Source of the DNA: Sphingomicrobium flavum | GTDB lineage: Bacteria > Pseudomonadota > Alphaproteobacteria > Sphingomonadales > Sphingomonadaceae | Reading direction: 5' to 3' | DNA length: 64,000 nucleotides | NCBI RefSeq assembly: GCF_024721605.1 | Contig: NZ_CP102630.1 | Location: 124,001-188,000 of the forward strand | Part shown: piece after piece, positions 19,394 through 27,876 of the stretch | How positions within the stretch are numbered: the first letter of the stretch is position 1 | How the letters are laid out: each line of letters opens with the position of its first letter | The notes under the pieces: model-generated | Told to the model about the DNA's origin: nothing | The model's database searches: none | What the model saw: the letters and a program-made list of their open reading frames with translations, nothing else | Made by a program: the position numbers and the translations under genes

Positions 19394-19765
19394 ATGAAGA
19401 CCATGGTGATCGCAGCGGTGGCGACCTGTCTAATGAGCGGCGCGATTGCCGCTCCGCTTTACGCCCAGGATGGTTCAGACGTCGTGCAACGTACGGTCGA
19501 GATCGACGTCAGTGATCTCGATCTTTCAACGGCATCGGGCAAGCAGGTACTGCTAGCGCGTGTCAATCGTGCCGTTCGAAAGGTTTGCCCCAATAGAGTC
19601 GAGGGCCCGGTCAAGAAATATCCCGATCCCAAACGGTGCAGCGCCCTTAGCTGGCAAAATGCGGAACGGCAGATCGAACGGATCGAGGCAAGGCTGGGCG
19701 AGGGCGACGATGAGCCGAACCGGCTGGCCGTCGCGACCGTCACCGATGAGAGTCTGCGCGACTGA
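19394..19765 (+). CDS. UrcA family secreted protein
   Basis: 123 residues with a signal peptide ending at PLYAQ. The UrcA signature is visible: VEIDVSDLDLSTASGKQ followed by LLARVNRAVRKVC, and a second Cys about 20 residues on (KRCSAL). UrcA proteins are small periplasmic proteins of unknown function common in sphingomonads and relatives. A strong ribosome site AGGAAGGA lies 8 bases before the ATG. The gene is a single unit closed by a clear terminator. Confidence 0.8.
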   Translation: MKTMVIAAVATCLMSGAIAAPLYAQDGSDVVQRTVEIDVSDLDLSTASGKQVLLARVNRAVRKVCPNRVEGPVKKYPDPKRCSALSWQNAERQIERIEARLGEGDDEPNRLAVATVTDESLRD

Positions 19766-19790
19766 GCCAACTGCTCATAGATGAAGCAAG

Positions 19791-19819
19791 GGGGGAGCGG
19801 GAGGAACGCTCCCCCTTTT
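19791..19819 (+). terminator. Rho-independent terminator of the urcA gene
   Basis: Perfect 9-bp stem GGGGGAGCG / CGCTCCCCC with a 7-base loop, followed by TTTT; 25 bases after the urcA stop and 5 bases before the end of the convergent GNAT gene. Confidence 0.85.
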
Positions 19820-19823
19820 CGCG

Positions 19824-20360
19824 TCAGGCGGCAACCTGTCGCTGGGTCGGGGCCAGGTCGAGCGTGTAGACGGCGCTGTCCTGCTCCACGCCGCGGCCGC
19901 AGGAGAAACGCGGGGCGGTGAGGCCGGTGGGGACGAAACCCAATTTCTGCAGCACGCGGCCCGAGGCCGGATTGTCGACGAAATGCGAGCCTTCGAGGCT
20001 GGTGAGCCCCAAGATGCGGGCGATATCGATCAGCGCTTCGCACGCTTCGCTGGCATAGCCCTGGCCCCAATGGCTGCGGGCAATCCAATAGCCGATTTCG
20101 ACCGCGCCCGAAGGGCGGCGGCCAAGGCCGCAGGCGCCGATGATCTTGGGCGCGCCATCGGTGCGCAGGGCGATGAGGAAGGTCGGCAGCACGGGATCCG
20201 TCGGCATGGCGAGAAAGGCTTCGGCTTGCTCAAGGCCATAGGGCCAGGGCGCGCTGGCCAGCTGCATGATGACGCGCTTGTCGGCGATGGCCGCCGCCAG
20301 CTCGGGTGCATCATTGGCCCAGCCGGGCCGTAACAATAATCGCTTGGTCCGTGCGAACAT
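19824..20360 (-). CDS. GNAT family N-acetyltransferase (RimJ/RimL-like)
   Basis: 178 residues from the ATG at 20360, chosen because AAGGAGGAA lies just upstream and the conserved opening MFARTKRLLLRP follows; a longer in-frame reading to 20456 runs into the terminator hairpin of rpmA. Acetyl-CoA site: GYWIARSHWGQGYASEA, the classic Q/R-x-x-G-x-G/A loop; a later FVDNPASGRVLQKLGF is also typical. Probably acetylates a protein N-terminus or small amine. It follows the ribosomal protein genes but is separated by a terminator. Confidence 0.85.
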   Translation of the reverse strand: MFARTKRLLLRPGWANDAPELAAAIADKRVIMQLASAPWPYGLEQAEAFLAMPTDPVLPTFLIALRTDGAPKIIGACGLGRRPSGAVEIGYWIARSHWGQGYASEACEALIDIARILGLTSLEGSHFVDNPASGRVLQKLGFVPTGLTAPRFSCGRGVEQDSAVYTLDLAPTQRQVAA

Positions 20361-20445
20361 GTGTCTTCCTCCTTGATCGTTCGCCGCCCTTTTGGGGTGG
20401 TTCGTGACAGTGAAGGGAGAAGTTTCAGACAGGGTTGAAATGAAA

Positions 20446-20479
20446 GAAGGGACCACCCCCTTATGGGGGCGGTCCCTTC
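20446..20479 (-). terminator. Rho-independent terminator after rplU-rpmA
   Basis: Long hairpin with arms GAAGGGACC and GGTCCCTTC extended by CCCCC/GGGGG across a single mismatch, 4-base loop TTAT. On the minus strand it is followed by TTTCATTTC. It sits 75 bases past the rpmA stop. Confidence 0.75.
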
Positions 20480-20553
20480 TCCCTTTGTTCAGTTCTGAAA
20501 TCAGATCTGTCGGACCGTCCCCGGTGGGACCGTCCGTTATCGACAGATCCCGA

Positions 20554-20823
20554 TTATTCAGCCGCTTCCGGCATCATGTCCACATGGACATATTTGCGGC
20601 CGAGCCTGCCGTCCTTGAACGACACGCGACCATCGGTAAGCGCAAAAAGGGTGTGATCGCGGCCAAGGCCGACGTTCGTACCCGGATAATATTTCGTACC
20701 ACGCTGGCGCACGAGGATGTTGCCGGCGAGAACCGCCTGGCCGCCAAACTTCTTGACGCCGAGATACTTAGGATTTGAGTCGCGACCGTTCTTGGACGAG
20801 CCGCCAGCCTTTTTATGTGCCAT
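20554..20823 (-). CDS. rpmA: 50S ribosomal protein L27
   Basis: 89 residues, standard length. Starts [16 protein letters not shown], the conserved L27 N-terminus that reaches the peptidyl-transferase centre, followed by [11 protein letters not shown] and IVRQRG-like blocks ([12 protein letters not shown]). It has no N-terminal extension of the type needing protease processing. Transcribed with rplU, 2 bases downstream of it, and ended by the hairpin at 20446-20479. Confidence 0.97.
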   Translation of the reverse strand: MAHKKAGGSSKNGRDSNPKYLGVKKFGGQAVLAGNILVRQRGTKYYPGTNVGLGRDHTLFALTDGRVSFKDGRLGRKYVHVDMMPEAAE

Positions 20824-20825
20824 TG

Positions 20826-21332
20826 TTACTTCTTCTCGGTCTTCTTGGCCGCGGGCTTCTTGGCAGGAGCCTTCTTGGCCGCAGGTTTCTTGTCTGCCGC
20901 CTTCTTAGCAGGTGCAGCATCCTTTGTCGACTTCTTCGCAGGCGCAGCAGCCTTCTTGGCCGGCTTTGCCGCGGGCTTGTCGTCGGACTTCTTGTCGTCA
21001 GCCTTCTTGGCAGGAGCCTTCTTGGCCGCGCCCTTGCCACCGATCGACAGGATCTCGAGGATCGTGTGCTGCTGGCGATGGCCGCGCTTGCGACGATAGT
21101 TATGGCGACGCTTCTTCTTGAAGACGGTGACCTTTTCGCCCTTCGCCTGGGCGATGATCTTGGCGTCGACGATCAGGCCGTCGGTCTTCTCGAGCTTGGA
21201 GCCGTCACCAGCCAGCAGGACGTCGTCCAGCTTCACAGCATCGCCGGCGTCACCCGCCAGCTTTTCAACGACAATTTTGTCTCCGGGGGCGACGCGATAT
21301 TGCTTGCCGCCCGTGCGCACGACTGCGAACAT
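20826..21332 (-). CDS. rplU: 50S ribosomal protein L21 with Lys/Ala-rich C-terminal tail
   Basis: 168 residues from the ATG at 21332 ([18 protein letters not shown], the universal L21 start); an in-frame ATG 21 bases further upstream would add seven non-conserved residues. The L21 body ends near residue 103 ([19 protein letters not shown]); the final ~65 residues are a low-complexity tail of repeated KKAPAKKA-like units, rich in Lys, Ala and Pro with some Asp. Tails of this kind occur in some alphaproteobacterial L21 proteins; a role in RNA binding is an inference. First gene of rplU-rpmA. Confidence 0.95.
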   Translation of the reverse strand: MFAVVRTGGKQYRVAPGDKIVVEKLAGDAGDAVKLDDVLLAGDGSKLEKTDGLIVDAKIIAQAKGEKVTVFKKKRRHNYRRKRGHRQQHTILEILSIGGKGAAKKAPAKKADDKKSDDKPAAKPAKKAAAPAKKSTKDAAPAKKAADKKPAAKKAPAKKPAAKKTEKK

Positions 21333-21451
21333 TGGCTCTTCTCTCAATCTCAACGAATTAATTGCCGCGCAACGTTACCCTTGCGCGGGGATGGGGCCAC
21401 CTATGGAAAGGGGGGCTTGCTGTCAACCTTCAGCAGCCAAGATTCTGCCGC

Positions 21452-21787
21452 TCAATGGCGTTGTTCGGGGCGAAGCGCGTAGCGCGCACCGTCAAATGCC
21501 CCGAACATGGTCAGCACGGCGGGGTGATCGACCGGTTCGCCTTCATCATCGGCCACCAGATTCTGCTGGCTGACATAAGCGATATAGCTCGATTCGGCAT
21601 TTTCAGCGAGCAGGTGGTAGAACGGCTGCTCCTTGGCCGGGCGCATCTCCTCGGGGATGGCTTCATACCATTCGTCGCTATTGGCGAATTCGGGATCGAC
21701 AACGAAAATCACGCCGCGAAAGTCGAGCATACGGTGCCGGACGACTTCGCCAAGGGCGAAGCGGGCGTGGGGAATCTTGTTACTCAT
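21452..21787 (-). CDS. hspQ: Heat shock protein HspQ
   Basis: 111 residues. Family hallmarks: ARFALGEVVRHRMLDFRGVIFDV-like opening (here FRGVIFVVDPEFANSDEWYE) and PFYHLLAENAESSYIAYVSQQNL. In enterobacteria HspQ acts as a hemimethylated-DNA-binding protein and a specificity enhancer of Lon protease. Here it follows the sensor kinase gene by 25 bases and is probably the last gene of the EF-hand/two-component operon. Confidence 0.92.
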   Translation of the reverse strand: MSNKIPHARFALGEVVRHRMLDFRGVIFVVDPEFANSDEWYEAIPEEMRPAKEQPFYHLLAENAESSYIAYVSQQNLVADDEGEPVDHPAVLTMFGAFDGARYALRPEQRH

Positions 21788-21812
21788 GCCCTTAATGTAA
21801 GGCGTGTGACCC

Positions 21813-23123
21813 TCAGGACAAGCGCTTTACGGGAATATGGATACGGGCAATCAACCCCGCGCCATTGGGACCGGAATCGAGCACCAGGCGCCCGCCGTGG
21901 CGACGCGCGATCGCGGAAACGATGGCGAGCCCCAGTCCGTGCCCGCCGGTCGCACGATTACGTGAAGATTCGAGGCGTTCGAAGGGACGCATGGCCTGTT
22001 CGCGCTGCGCCTCGGGAATGCCCGGCCCGTCATCGGCCACTTCGATGATGACTTCGCCTAGTGTCTCGCGGACCGCCAGCTCCACCTTTGTGCCGAAGCG
22101 AAGGCCGTTATCGATCAGGTTGACGATGGCGCGGCGAATGGCGCCTTCGTCGCCTTCGAATGCGCTTTCCACATGGGTCGTCAGTGCCACATCCTTGCCA
22201 CGGCGATGATAGTCACTAAGCAGCTTCTGTATCAGCCCGACCGGACCGAGCCATTGGTCTTCGCCAAAGCTGCGGGCGCTCCTGGCGAGGTCGAGCAGCG
22301 CCTCAAATTGCGCGTGCAATGTCTCGATCTGCGCGATCAGCGCCTCGCGCTTGTCCACTTCCTCGATGGTTTCCGCCTCGATCCGCAAGGCAGTCAGCGG
22401 GGTACGCAAATCGTGGCCGATTGCACCCAGCATGACATCCTTTTCTTCGACCATCGCGGCAATGCGGGTTTCCATCCCGTTGACCGCGGCGATGAGGGCG
22501 CGCACATCGCGCGGCCCTTCGATGGGGACAGGCTTGGACAAGGTGGTGCCATCGAAGCTCTCCGCGGCGCGCGTCACATGGCGCAGCGAGCGCCCCGTAC
22601 GCCGCAAGAGCCAGAGTGTGGGAAGGAGGATGAGAAGCCCGATGATGAGATATTGGAGGATCAAGACCCCCAGCAACGGCCGCATCGGCATCGGGCCGCG
22701 CCCGCGCACGGACAGCCAACGGCCGTCTGCAAGCTGGACTGCCGCGATCATGGTGGTGACGCGCTTGCGCCGCTCGGGATCGATCGCTGCGACCTCGACA
22801 TTACGAATGGGAATCCCTTCGGCGGCAAAGACATCGGCGATGATCTTTTCGGCGTCGACGATCCGCTCCGCCGACGGGGGCAGGGGCGACATGTCGCTGA
22901 CCTGCAGGCGCATCCGGGCCTGACGCGCCATGCGGGGGCGCTCGGCAATCGCATCCACATTATAGGAGGCGGTGAGGAGGCGCTGCGCCGCCGGAAGGGC
23001 AGCATTGTTGACCAGATGATGCTGCCGGTTCTGCAGCGAAAGGGTGAAGCTCACCGCCTGGGCGATGAACAGCGCCAGCGCAACGATCAGCGCGACCTGG
23101 GTGGCCAGCGTGAAGCGCTTCAT
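21813..23123 (-). CDS. Sensor histidine kinase (EnvZ/OmpR-type)
   Basis: 436 residues. Membrane spans at about 5-27 and 150-173 flank a ~120-residue periplasmic sensor; HAMP-like region 174-226; phospho-acceptor H237 in GAIGHDLRTPLTALR; ATP-binding boxes NLIDNGLRFG, DDGPGIP and GGHGLGLAI. Its start overlaps the regulator stop by 4 bases, so the two form a cognate pair. The signal is unknown; the EF-hand protein encoded two genes upstream raises the possibility of calcium or envelope stress. Confidence 0.92.
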   Translation of the reverse strand: MKRFTLATQVALIVALALFIAQAVSFTLSLQNRQHHLVNNAALPAAQRLLTASYNVDAIAERPRMARQARMRLQVSDMSPLPPSAERIVDAEKIIADVFAAEGIPIRNVEVAAIDPERRKRVTTMIAAVQLADGRWLSVRGRGPMPMRPLLGVLILQYLIIGLLILLPTLWLLRRTGRSLRHVTRAAESFDGTTLSKPVPIEGPRDVRALIAAVNGMETRIAAMVEEKDVMLGAIGHDLRTPLTALRIEAETIEEVDKREALIAQIETLHAQFEALLDLARSARSFGEDQWLGPVGLIQKLLSDYHRRGKDVALTTHVESAFEGDEGAIRRAIVNLIDNGLRFGTKVELAVRETLGEVIIEVADDGPGIPEAQREQAMRPFERLESSRNRATGGHGLGLAIVSAIARRHGGRLVLDSGPNGAGLIARIHIPVKRLS

Positions 23124-23824
23124 GCGCGGCTGACCTCAGCCGCCAGGCTGTAGCCGGCGCCATGGACGGTCTTGATCAGGCGATTGCCGTCTTCCCCCAA
23201 TTTCTTGCGCAGCCGCATGACCGCATTGTCGATGGCGCGGTCAAACGGTCCGGCCTCGCGGCCCTTGGTGAGGTCAAGCAGCTGGTCGCGGCTGAGCACG
23301 CGGCCGGGGCGCTCGGCAAAGGCGAGCAGCAGGCGATAATCGCCGCTGGTCAGCTCGATCGGGCCATCCTCATCCGACAGCGTCTGGCTGGTGGTGTCGA
23401 TGGTGAAGCGTTCGAAGTGCAGCATGCCCGTCTTGGGTGACTCGCTCGCCCGCGGCTGGGCGCGGCGCAGGATGGCCTTGATCCGGGCAAGCAACTCGCG
23501 CGGGTTGAACGGTTTGGTGAGATAATCGTCCGCGCCCATTTCCAGCCCGACGATGCGGTCGACATCTTCGGCCCGCGCGCTTAGGAACAGGATGGGAAGG
23601 CTGCCCTGCTCACGGATCGAGCGGGCGAGGCTGAGGCCGTCTTCGCCGGGCATCATGATATCGAGGATGGCAAGCGCGAAGGCTCCGCCGGCCAAAGCGT
23701 CGCGCGCCGCGGCGGCATCGGCTTTGGCGGTCACGCGATAGCTTTCGCGCTCCAGATAGCGCTGGAGCGGGTTGCGGATCGCGGGTTCGTCTTCGACCAG
23801 CAGGAGGTGCGGGCGTTCGCTCAT
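23120..23824 (-). CDS. OmpR family response regulator
   Basis: 234 residues from the ATG at 23824 (MSERPHLLLVEDE); a longer reading to 23890 adds a non-conserved stretch and is rejected. Receiver: acidic pocket VEDE (10-13), phospho-acceptor D55 in LDIMMPG, K104 in LTKPF. The C-terminal winged helix (about 135-230) includes ELTSGDYRLLLAFAERPGRVLSRDQLLDL and VHGAGYSLA. DNA-binding partner of the adjacent kinase. Targets unknown. Confidence 0.93.
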   Translation of the reverse strand: MSERPHLLLVEDEPAIRNPLQRYLERESYRVTAKADAAAARDALAGGAFALAILDIMMPGEDGLSLARSIREQGSLPILFLSARAEDVDRIVGLEMGADDYLTKPFNPRELLARIKAILRRAQPRASESPKTGMLHFERFTIDTTSQTLSDEDGPIELTSGDYRLLLAFAERPGRVLSRDQLLDLTKGREAGPFDRAIDNAVMRLRKKLGEDGNRLIKTVHGAGYSLAAEVSRA

Positions 23825-23890
23825 CGGCCTATCCAATGCGACATGGGGGCCGGCAAGGCCAGCCCCCATGCGCTGGGGAAGATCCAGCAT

Positions 23891-24460
23891 TTACTGGCGG
23901 CGCTTGCCGCGGCGTTCCTGCATCTTGGCCTGGGCGGCATCGCGCTCGGCAGCGGTGATCTGGCCATCGCTATTGGCGTCCGCCTTGGCAAAGCGTTCCA
24001 TCGCCTGGGCGCGCACCTCGGCGAGCGTGATCTGCCCGTCCTTGTCGGCATCGGCGCGGCGCAGCATCATGCCGGCCCCGCCGCCGCGACCACCGCGGCG
24101 GCCCATGCGCTGTTGCCCGCGTTCGCCGCGCATTTCGGCGCGCTGCTCCTGGGCGGCCTGCATTTCAGCGCGGCTCAATTGCCCGTTTGCGTCGCGATCC
24201 ATCTTTTCGAACATGGTATCGCGCCGTTCGCTGCGCATCGCCTGGTGATGCGCCTTGGCTTCTTCCTTGGTGATGATGCCGTTGCCGTCGGCATCGACCT
24301 TGGCGAACATTTCGGTCAGCTGCGCCTCAACCTCGGCGGTGGTGACGATGCCATCGCCATTGGCGTCATGGCGCGGACCCTTCTGGCCGTGATGGTCGGC
24401 CATGGCGGCGGTCGGGAAGGCCATGGCAGCGGCGGCGGTGAGCAAGATAAATTTGGTCAT
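23891..24460 (-). CDS. Secreted EF-hand calcium-binding protein
   Basis: 189 residues from the ATG at 24460, with AGGAGAA 8-9 bases upstream. Signal peptide ending at TAAMA. Five EF-hand-like loops are visible: DANGDGIVTTAE, DADGNGIITKEE, DRDANGQLSRAE, DADKDGQITLAE and DANSDGQITAAE; between loops 3 and 4 is a Gly/Arg/Met-rich linker (RMGRRGGRGGG). Ends in a basic tail. Likely periplasmic calcium binding. It leads the run into the response regulator and kinase genes (66-base gap), so it may feed the sensor or be its target. Confidence 0.88.
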   Translation of the reverse strand: MTKFILLTAAAAMAFPTAAMADHHGQKGPRHDANGDGIVTTAEVEAQLTEMFAKVDADGNGIITKEEAKAHHQAMRSERRDTMFEKMDRDANGQLSRAEMQAAQEQRAEMRGERGQQRMGRRGGRGGGAGMMLRRADADKDGQITLAEVRAQAMERFAKADANSDGQITAAERDAAQAKMQERRGKRRQ

Positions 24461-24555
24461 GGGGGCATTCTCCTGAAAACAAGTGATGCTCGTCTTATGC
24501 GCGCTCGCTGTCGTCATAACATGTCAGGCGTGCCGCCGATTGTCGCAAATTGTCG

Positions 24556-25242
24556 CTAGGGGATGACCTCCTCGCCCGCCCAGTCGAAATGGCGTCCGCT
24601 CTGTTCGGGCGTCAATGTCTCGAGGACGGTAAGGAGCCGCTGCGCGCTATGGTCGGGGGTGAACAGCTTGCCTTCGGGCACATTGCCCTGGAAGGGCGCG
24701 GACAAGTCAGTGTCGACCGTGCCGGGGTGGAGCGCGACGATGCGCTGCGCCTTATGCTTGCGCGCAACCTCGATGGCGAGCGTGCGGATCAACTGGTTGA
24801 GCGCGGCCTTGGAGGCGCGATAGCCATACCAGCCGCCAAGGCGATTATCGCCGATCGAGCCGACGCGGGCGGACAGGGCAGCGAAGGTGCCGTCTTTCGC
24901 CAGCAATGGCAGGAAATGACGCGCGACCAGCGCGGGGCCCGTCGCATTGATGCGGAAATAATGGTCGAGCTGATCGGCCTCGAGCATCTTCAGCGACTTT
25001 TCCGGGCCGAAATCCTCGCCGTGGAGCGTGCCGGTGGCGATGAAGATGAGGTCGAAGGGTGCGCTGCCGGCAAATGCGGTGGCTGCGGCATTAATACTGT
25101 CGGGACGCAGATAGTCGATGGCGGGATCGCTCGATCGCGACAGACGCGCGACCTTGCCGCCGCCAGCCTCCAGCCGGTCGGCGATGGCGCGGCCGATGCC
25201 GCCACCAGCGCCGATGACGAGACTGTTGGCAAAGCGGGTCAT
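24556..25242 (-). CDS. Short-chain dehydrogenase/reductase (CsgA/C-factor-like)
   Basis: 228 residues. Cofactor loop GAGGGIGRAI near the N-terminus (about 11-20), SALSARVGSIGDN-like catalytic region (here AALSARVGSIGDNRLGG), and catalytic Tyr-x-x-x-Lys in GYRASKAALNQ. The shortness and the PGTVDTDLSAPF segment match the C-factor-like group of SDRs. Substrate unknown. It stands alone, 95 bases upstream of the EF-hand gene and on the same strand. Confidence 0.85.
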   Translation of the reverse strand: MTRFANSLVIGAGGGIGRAIADRLEAGGGKVARLSRSSDPAIDYLRPDSINAAATAFAGSAPFDLIFIATGTLHGEDFGPEKSLKMLEADQLDHYFRINATGPALVARHFLPLLAKDGTFAALSARVGSIGDNRLGGWYGYRASKAALNQLIRTLAIEVARKHKAQRIVALHPGTVDTDLSAPFQGNVPEGKLFTPDHSAQRLLTVLETLTPEQSGRHFDWAGEEVIP

Positions 25243-25367
25243 GCAGCCTGAACGGGCGGCATCGCGCCAAGTTCAACCATTGGGCCTTTTCAAGGGCGCG
25301 ATGCGCTGCTAGAGGCCCGCTCCGACCCGGGGGCGCACTGCCGCCTCCAAAGTCTCACCATCATGAT

Positions 25368-25457
<90 letters not shown>

Positions 25458-25628
25458 TGTTCCTTGAAGAAGCCGTCCAACCGCTTCTCCAGGGAACAGG
25501 TCGGTGAGTTTGCGGTCGAGCTCCCGCCGTCCAAGCGATTTTATACGACCTTGCGCATTGCCATCCGTGCGGGTGCGGGGGCGAGCAGCGCCGTGCTGGC
25601 TCGGCCGATTAATCGTTGGCCGCGCGCA

Positions 25629-26672
25629 TCACGCCCCTTCCATATGGATCACATAACGGTGCGGGAGGTCGCCCTTGGCGAGCGTTTCCCATGCCTTGGC
25701 GATACCCTCGCCGTCGATCAGTTCGATGTCGGGCAGGACATCATGCTCGGCGCAGAAGTCGAGCACCTCCTGCGTCTCCGCAATGCTGCCGATCATCGTG
25801 CCGGCGAGCGCGCGGCTGCCGAAAATCAGCGTCCCGCCCGAAACGCTGTCGATCGGTTCGGGCGCACCCGCGAGCACCAGCGTTCCCTTGGGCCGGAGCA
25901 GCGCCGTATAGGGATCGACCGAATGGCTCACCGGGATAGTGTCGAGGATGATGTGGAAACGGGCGACCGCCGCTTCCATCGCGGCCTCGTCGGTGGAGAC
26001 GAGAATGTCGTTCGCCCCCGCCGCGCGCGCTGCCGCCTCCTTTTCGGGAGAGGTGGTGATGACGGTAACCTCCGCGCCCATCGCGGCGGCGAGCTTGACC
26101 GCCATGTTGCCGAGCCCGCCCAGCCCGACGACGCCGACCCTGGTGCCCGGCCCCGCGCCCCAGCGCTTGAGCGGCGAATAGGTGGTGATGCCCGCGCACA
26201 GGAGCGGCGCGGCATGCGCCATGTCCATCCCGTCGGGGACGCGGCACACGAACTCCTCGCGCACGAGGATATGATCCGAATATCCGCCCTGCGTGATCTC
26301 CCCGCTGCGGTCGGGGATGCCATAGGTGAAGGTCGGCATTTCGGCGCAAAATTGCTCTTCGCCATCCTCGCAGAAATCGCAAGCCTGGCAGCTATCCACC
26401 ATGCAGCCGACCGCGACGCGATCGCCGACCTTGAAGCGGCTGACGCTGTCGCCGACCGCGGTGACCGTGCCGACGATTTCATGACCCGGGACCATGGGGT
26501 AATGGCTCATGCCCCAGTCATCGTGCGCGAAATGGATGTCGCTGTGGCAGATGCCGCAATGACTGATCGCGATGGTGACATCGTTGTCGCGTGGGTCGCG
26601 GCGTTCGAACTGCAGCGCATGGATCGTATCTTCGGGGCTGGTGACGCCCCATCCTTTTGCGGTGGTGGTCAT
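25629..26672 (-). CDS. Zinc-dependent alcohol dehydrogenase (YahK/cinnamyl-type)
   Basis: 347 residues from the ATG at 26672, which has AGGAGA upstream; in-frame codons further up overlap the previous gene. Catalytic zinc ligands in HCGICHSDIH and GHEIVGTVTAVG; structural zinc Cys set in CMVDSCQACDFCEDGEEQFC; NAD(P) loop GLGGLGNMAVKLAAAMGAEV. These match NADPH-type aldehyde reductases/alcohol dehydrogenases of the YahK/AdhC group. Last gene of the seven-gene operon 31018-25629; likely performs one redox step in that pathway. Confidence 0.9.
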   Translation of the reverse strand: MTTTAKGWGVTSPEDTIHALQFERRDPRDNDVTIAISHCGICHSDIHFAHDDWGMSHYPMVPGHEIVGTVTAVGDSVSRFKVGDRVAVGCMVDSCQACDFCEDGEEQFCAEMPTFTYGIPDRSGEITQGGYSDHILVREEFVCRVPDGMDMAHAAPLLCAGITTYSPLKRWGAGPGTRVGVVGLGGLGNMAVKLAAAMGAEVTVITTSPEKEAAARAAGANDILVSTDEAAMEAAVARFHIILDTIPVSHSVDPYTALLRPKGTLVLAGAPEPIDSVSGGTLIFGSRALAGTMIGSIAETQEVLDFCAEHDVLPDIELIDGEGIAKAWETLAKGDLPHRYVIHMEGA

Positions 26673-26682
26673 GATCAGTCTC

Positions 26683-27096
26683 CTAGAAAGCGAGGTTGGG
26701 GTTCGCGACGGCGTTAGCCAGCGCGACCGTGTCGACATATTGCTGGAAGCCGGTGATCTTGCCGTCGGTCAAGGTCCACCAGTGAACAACCTGCGGGCTG
26801 ATCGCCTGACCATTGTGCCGCGAGGTGCCCTGATAGCGCCCGCGCATGACGACCGTGTCGCCATCGACCGCATAGGCTTGACGATCGACCCCGAAGCCGT
26901 CGAAATCCTCGGCCAGTCGCACGAACACGCCTTCGACGATCGCTTGCGGCCCGACATAGGGATTGCGGTCGGCGAGCTTGTTATTCTCGGCTTCGTTCCA
27001 GACGATGTCGTCGGCCATGGCGGCGGTCGCACCGGCGATATCGCCCTGATCAAAAGCGGCGTAGAGCGCTTTTACGGTCTCGAGATTGGTCGACAT
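26683..27096 (-). CDS. SnoaL-like (NTF2-fold) protein
   Basis: 137 residues with a strong AAGGAG ribosome site. The pattern TVKALYAAFDQGDIAGATAAMADDIVWNEAE, then a mid-protein GPQAIVEGVF and the terminal strand pair ending GKITGFQQYVDT, is typical of SnoaL/KSI-like NTF2 folds, which act as isomerases, hydratases or cyclases on small organic molecules. Sits between SDR and alcohol dehydrogenase genes, 10-12 bases from each. Substrate unknown. Confidence 0.82.
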   Translation of the reverse strand: MSTNLETVKALYAAFDQGDIAGATAAMADDIVWNEAENNKLADRNPYVGPQAIVEGVFVRLAEDFDGFGVDRQAYAVDGDTVVMRGRYQGTSRHNGQAISPQVVHWWTLTDGKITGFQQYVDTVALANAVANPNLAF

Positions 27097-27108
27097 GATG
27101 GTTTCTCC

Positions 27109-27876
27109 TTAGATCGAGAGATGGAAGCCGCCGTCGGCGGTCAGCGTGGAGCCGGTGATGAAGCTGGCCTCGTCCGAACAGAGAAAGGCGATGCAGGTCG
27201 CAATCTCCTCGGGCTGGCCGAAACGCTGGAGATGCTTGCGCTGGCGGATACCATCGAAAGCCTCGGCGCCCAGATTGGCCTTGATCGCCTGGTGAAGCGG
27301 GGTGTCGATCACGCCCGGGCAGACGAGATTGACGCGGATGCCCTGGCTCGCCAGTTCCCCCGATGCCGACGTGGTCAAGCCGAGCTGGCCGGCCTTGGAG
27401 GCGGTGTAAGCGGTCGCCCCCGGCGTGCCGAGAAAGGTGCTGACCGAGCCCACGTTGACGATCGCGCCGCCATTGCCTGCCGCCAGCATCGCACGCGCCT
27501 CATGCTTGAGACACAGGAAATTGCCGCGCAGGTTCACGGCCATGACCTCGTCCCAATAGTCGTCGGGCATGTCCGTGACGGGATAGACCTTCGTCCCGAG
27601 CCCCGCATTGTTGACCGCGAAATCGAGCCGTCCGAAGGTGTCGACCGCGTGCGCGACCATGGCCTCGACGCTGGCCGCATCGGCGACGTCGGTGTCGATG
27701 GCGCTGGCGGTGCCGCCGGTCTGCTCGATCTCCTCGACCAGCGCGTCCAGCCGGTCGCGCCGCCGTGCCGCCAGAACCACCGATGCGCCGCGCTTGGCGA
27801 ACAGGCGGGCGGTTGCCTCGCCGATGCCGCTGCTGGCGCCGGTGACCAGCGCGACCTTGCCAGAAAATGCGCTCAT
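27109..27876 (-). CDS. Short-chain dehydrogenase/reductase (classical SDR)
   Basis: 255 residues. TGASSGIG at about 12-19, NNAGLG, catalytic Ser in NVGSVSTFLG and YTASK with catalytic Tyr/Lys, then VCPGVIDTPL and a C-terminal ITGSTLTADGG. An NAD(H)- or NADP(H)-linked oxidoreductase; the residue pattern AARRRDRLD after the second strand suggests NADP(H). Its start overlaps the stop of the propeller-fusion gene by 4 bases. Part of the operon of unknown pathway. Confidence 0.9.
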   Translation of the reverse strand: MSAFSGKVALVTGASSGIGEATARLFAKRGASVVLAARRRDRLDALVEEIEQTGGTASAIDTDVADAASVEAMVAHAVDTFGRLDFAVNNAGLGTKVYPVTDMPDDYWDEVMAVNLRGNFLCLKHEARAMLAAGNGGAIVNVGSVSTFLGTPGATAYTASKAGQLGLTTSASGELASQGIRVNLVCPGVIDTPLHQAIKANLGAEAFDGIRQRKHLQRFGQPEEIATCIAFLCSDEASFITGSTLTADGGFHLSI

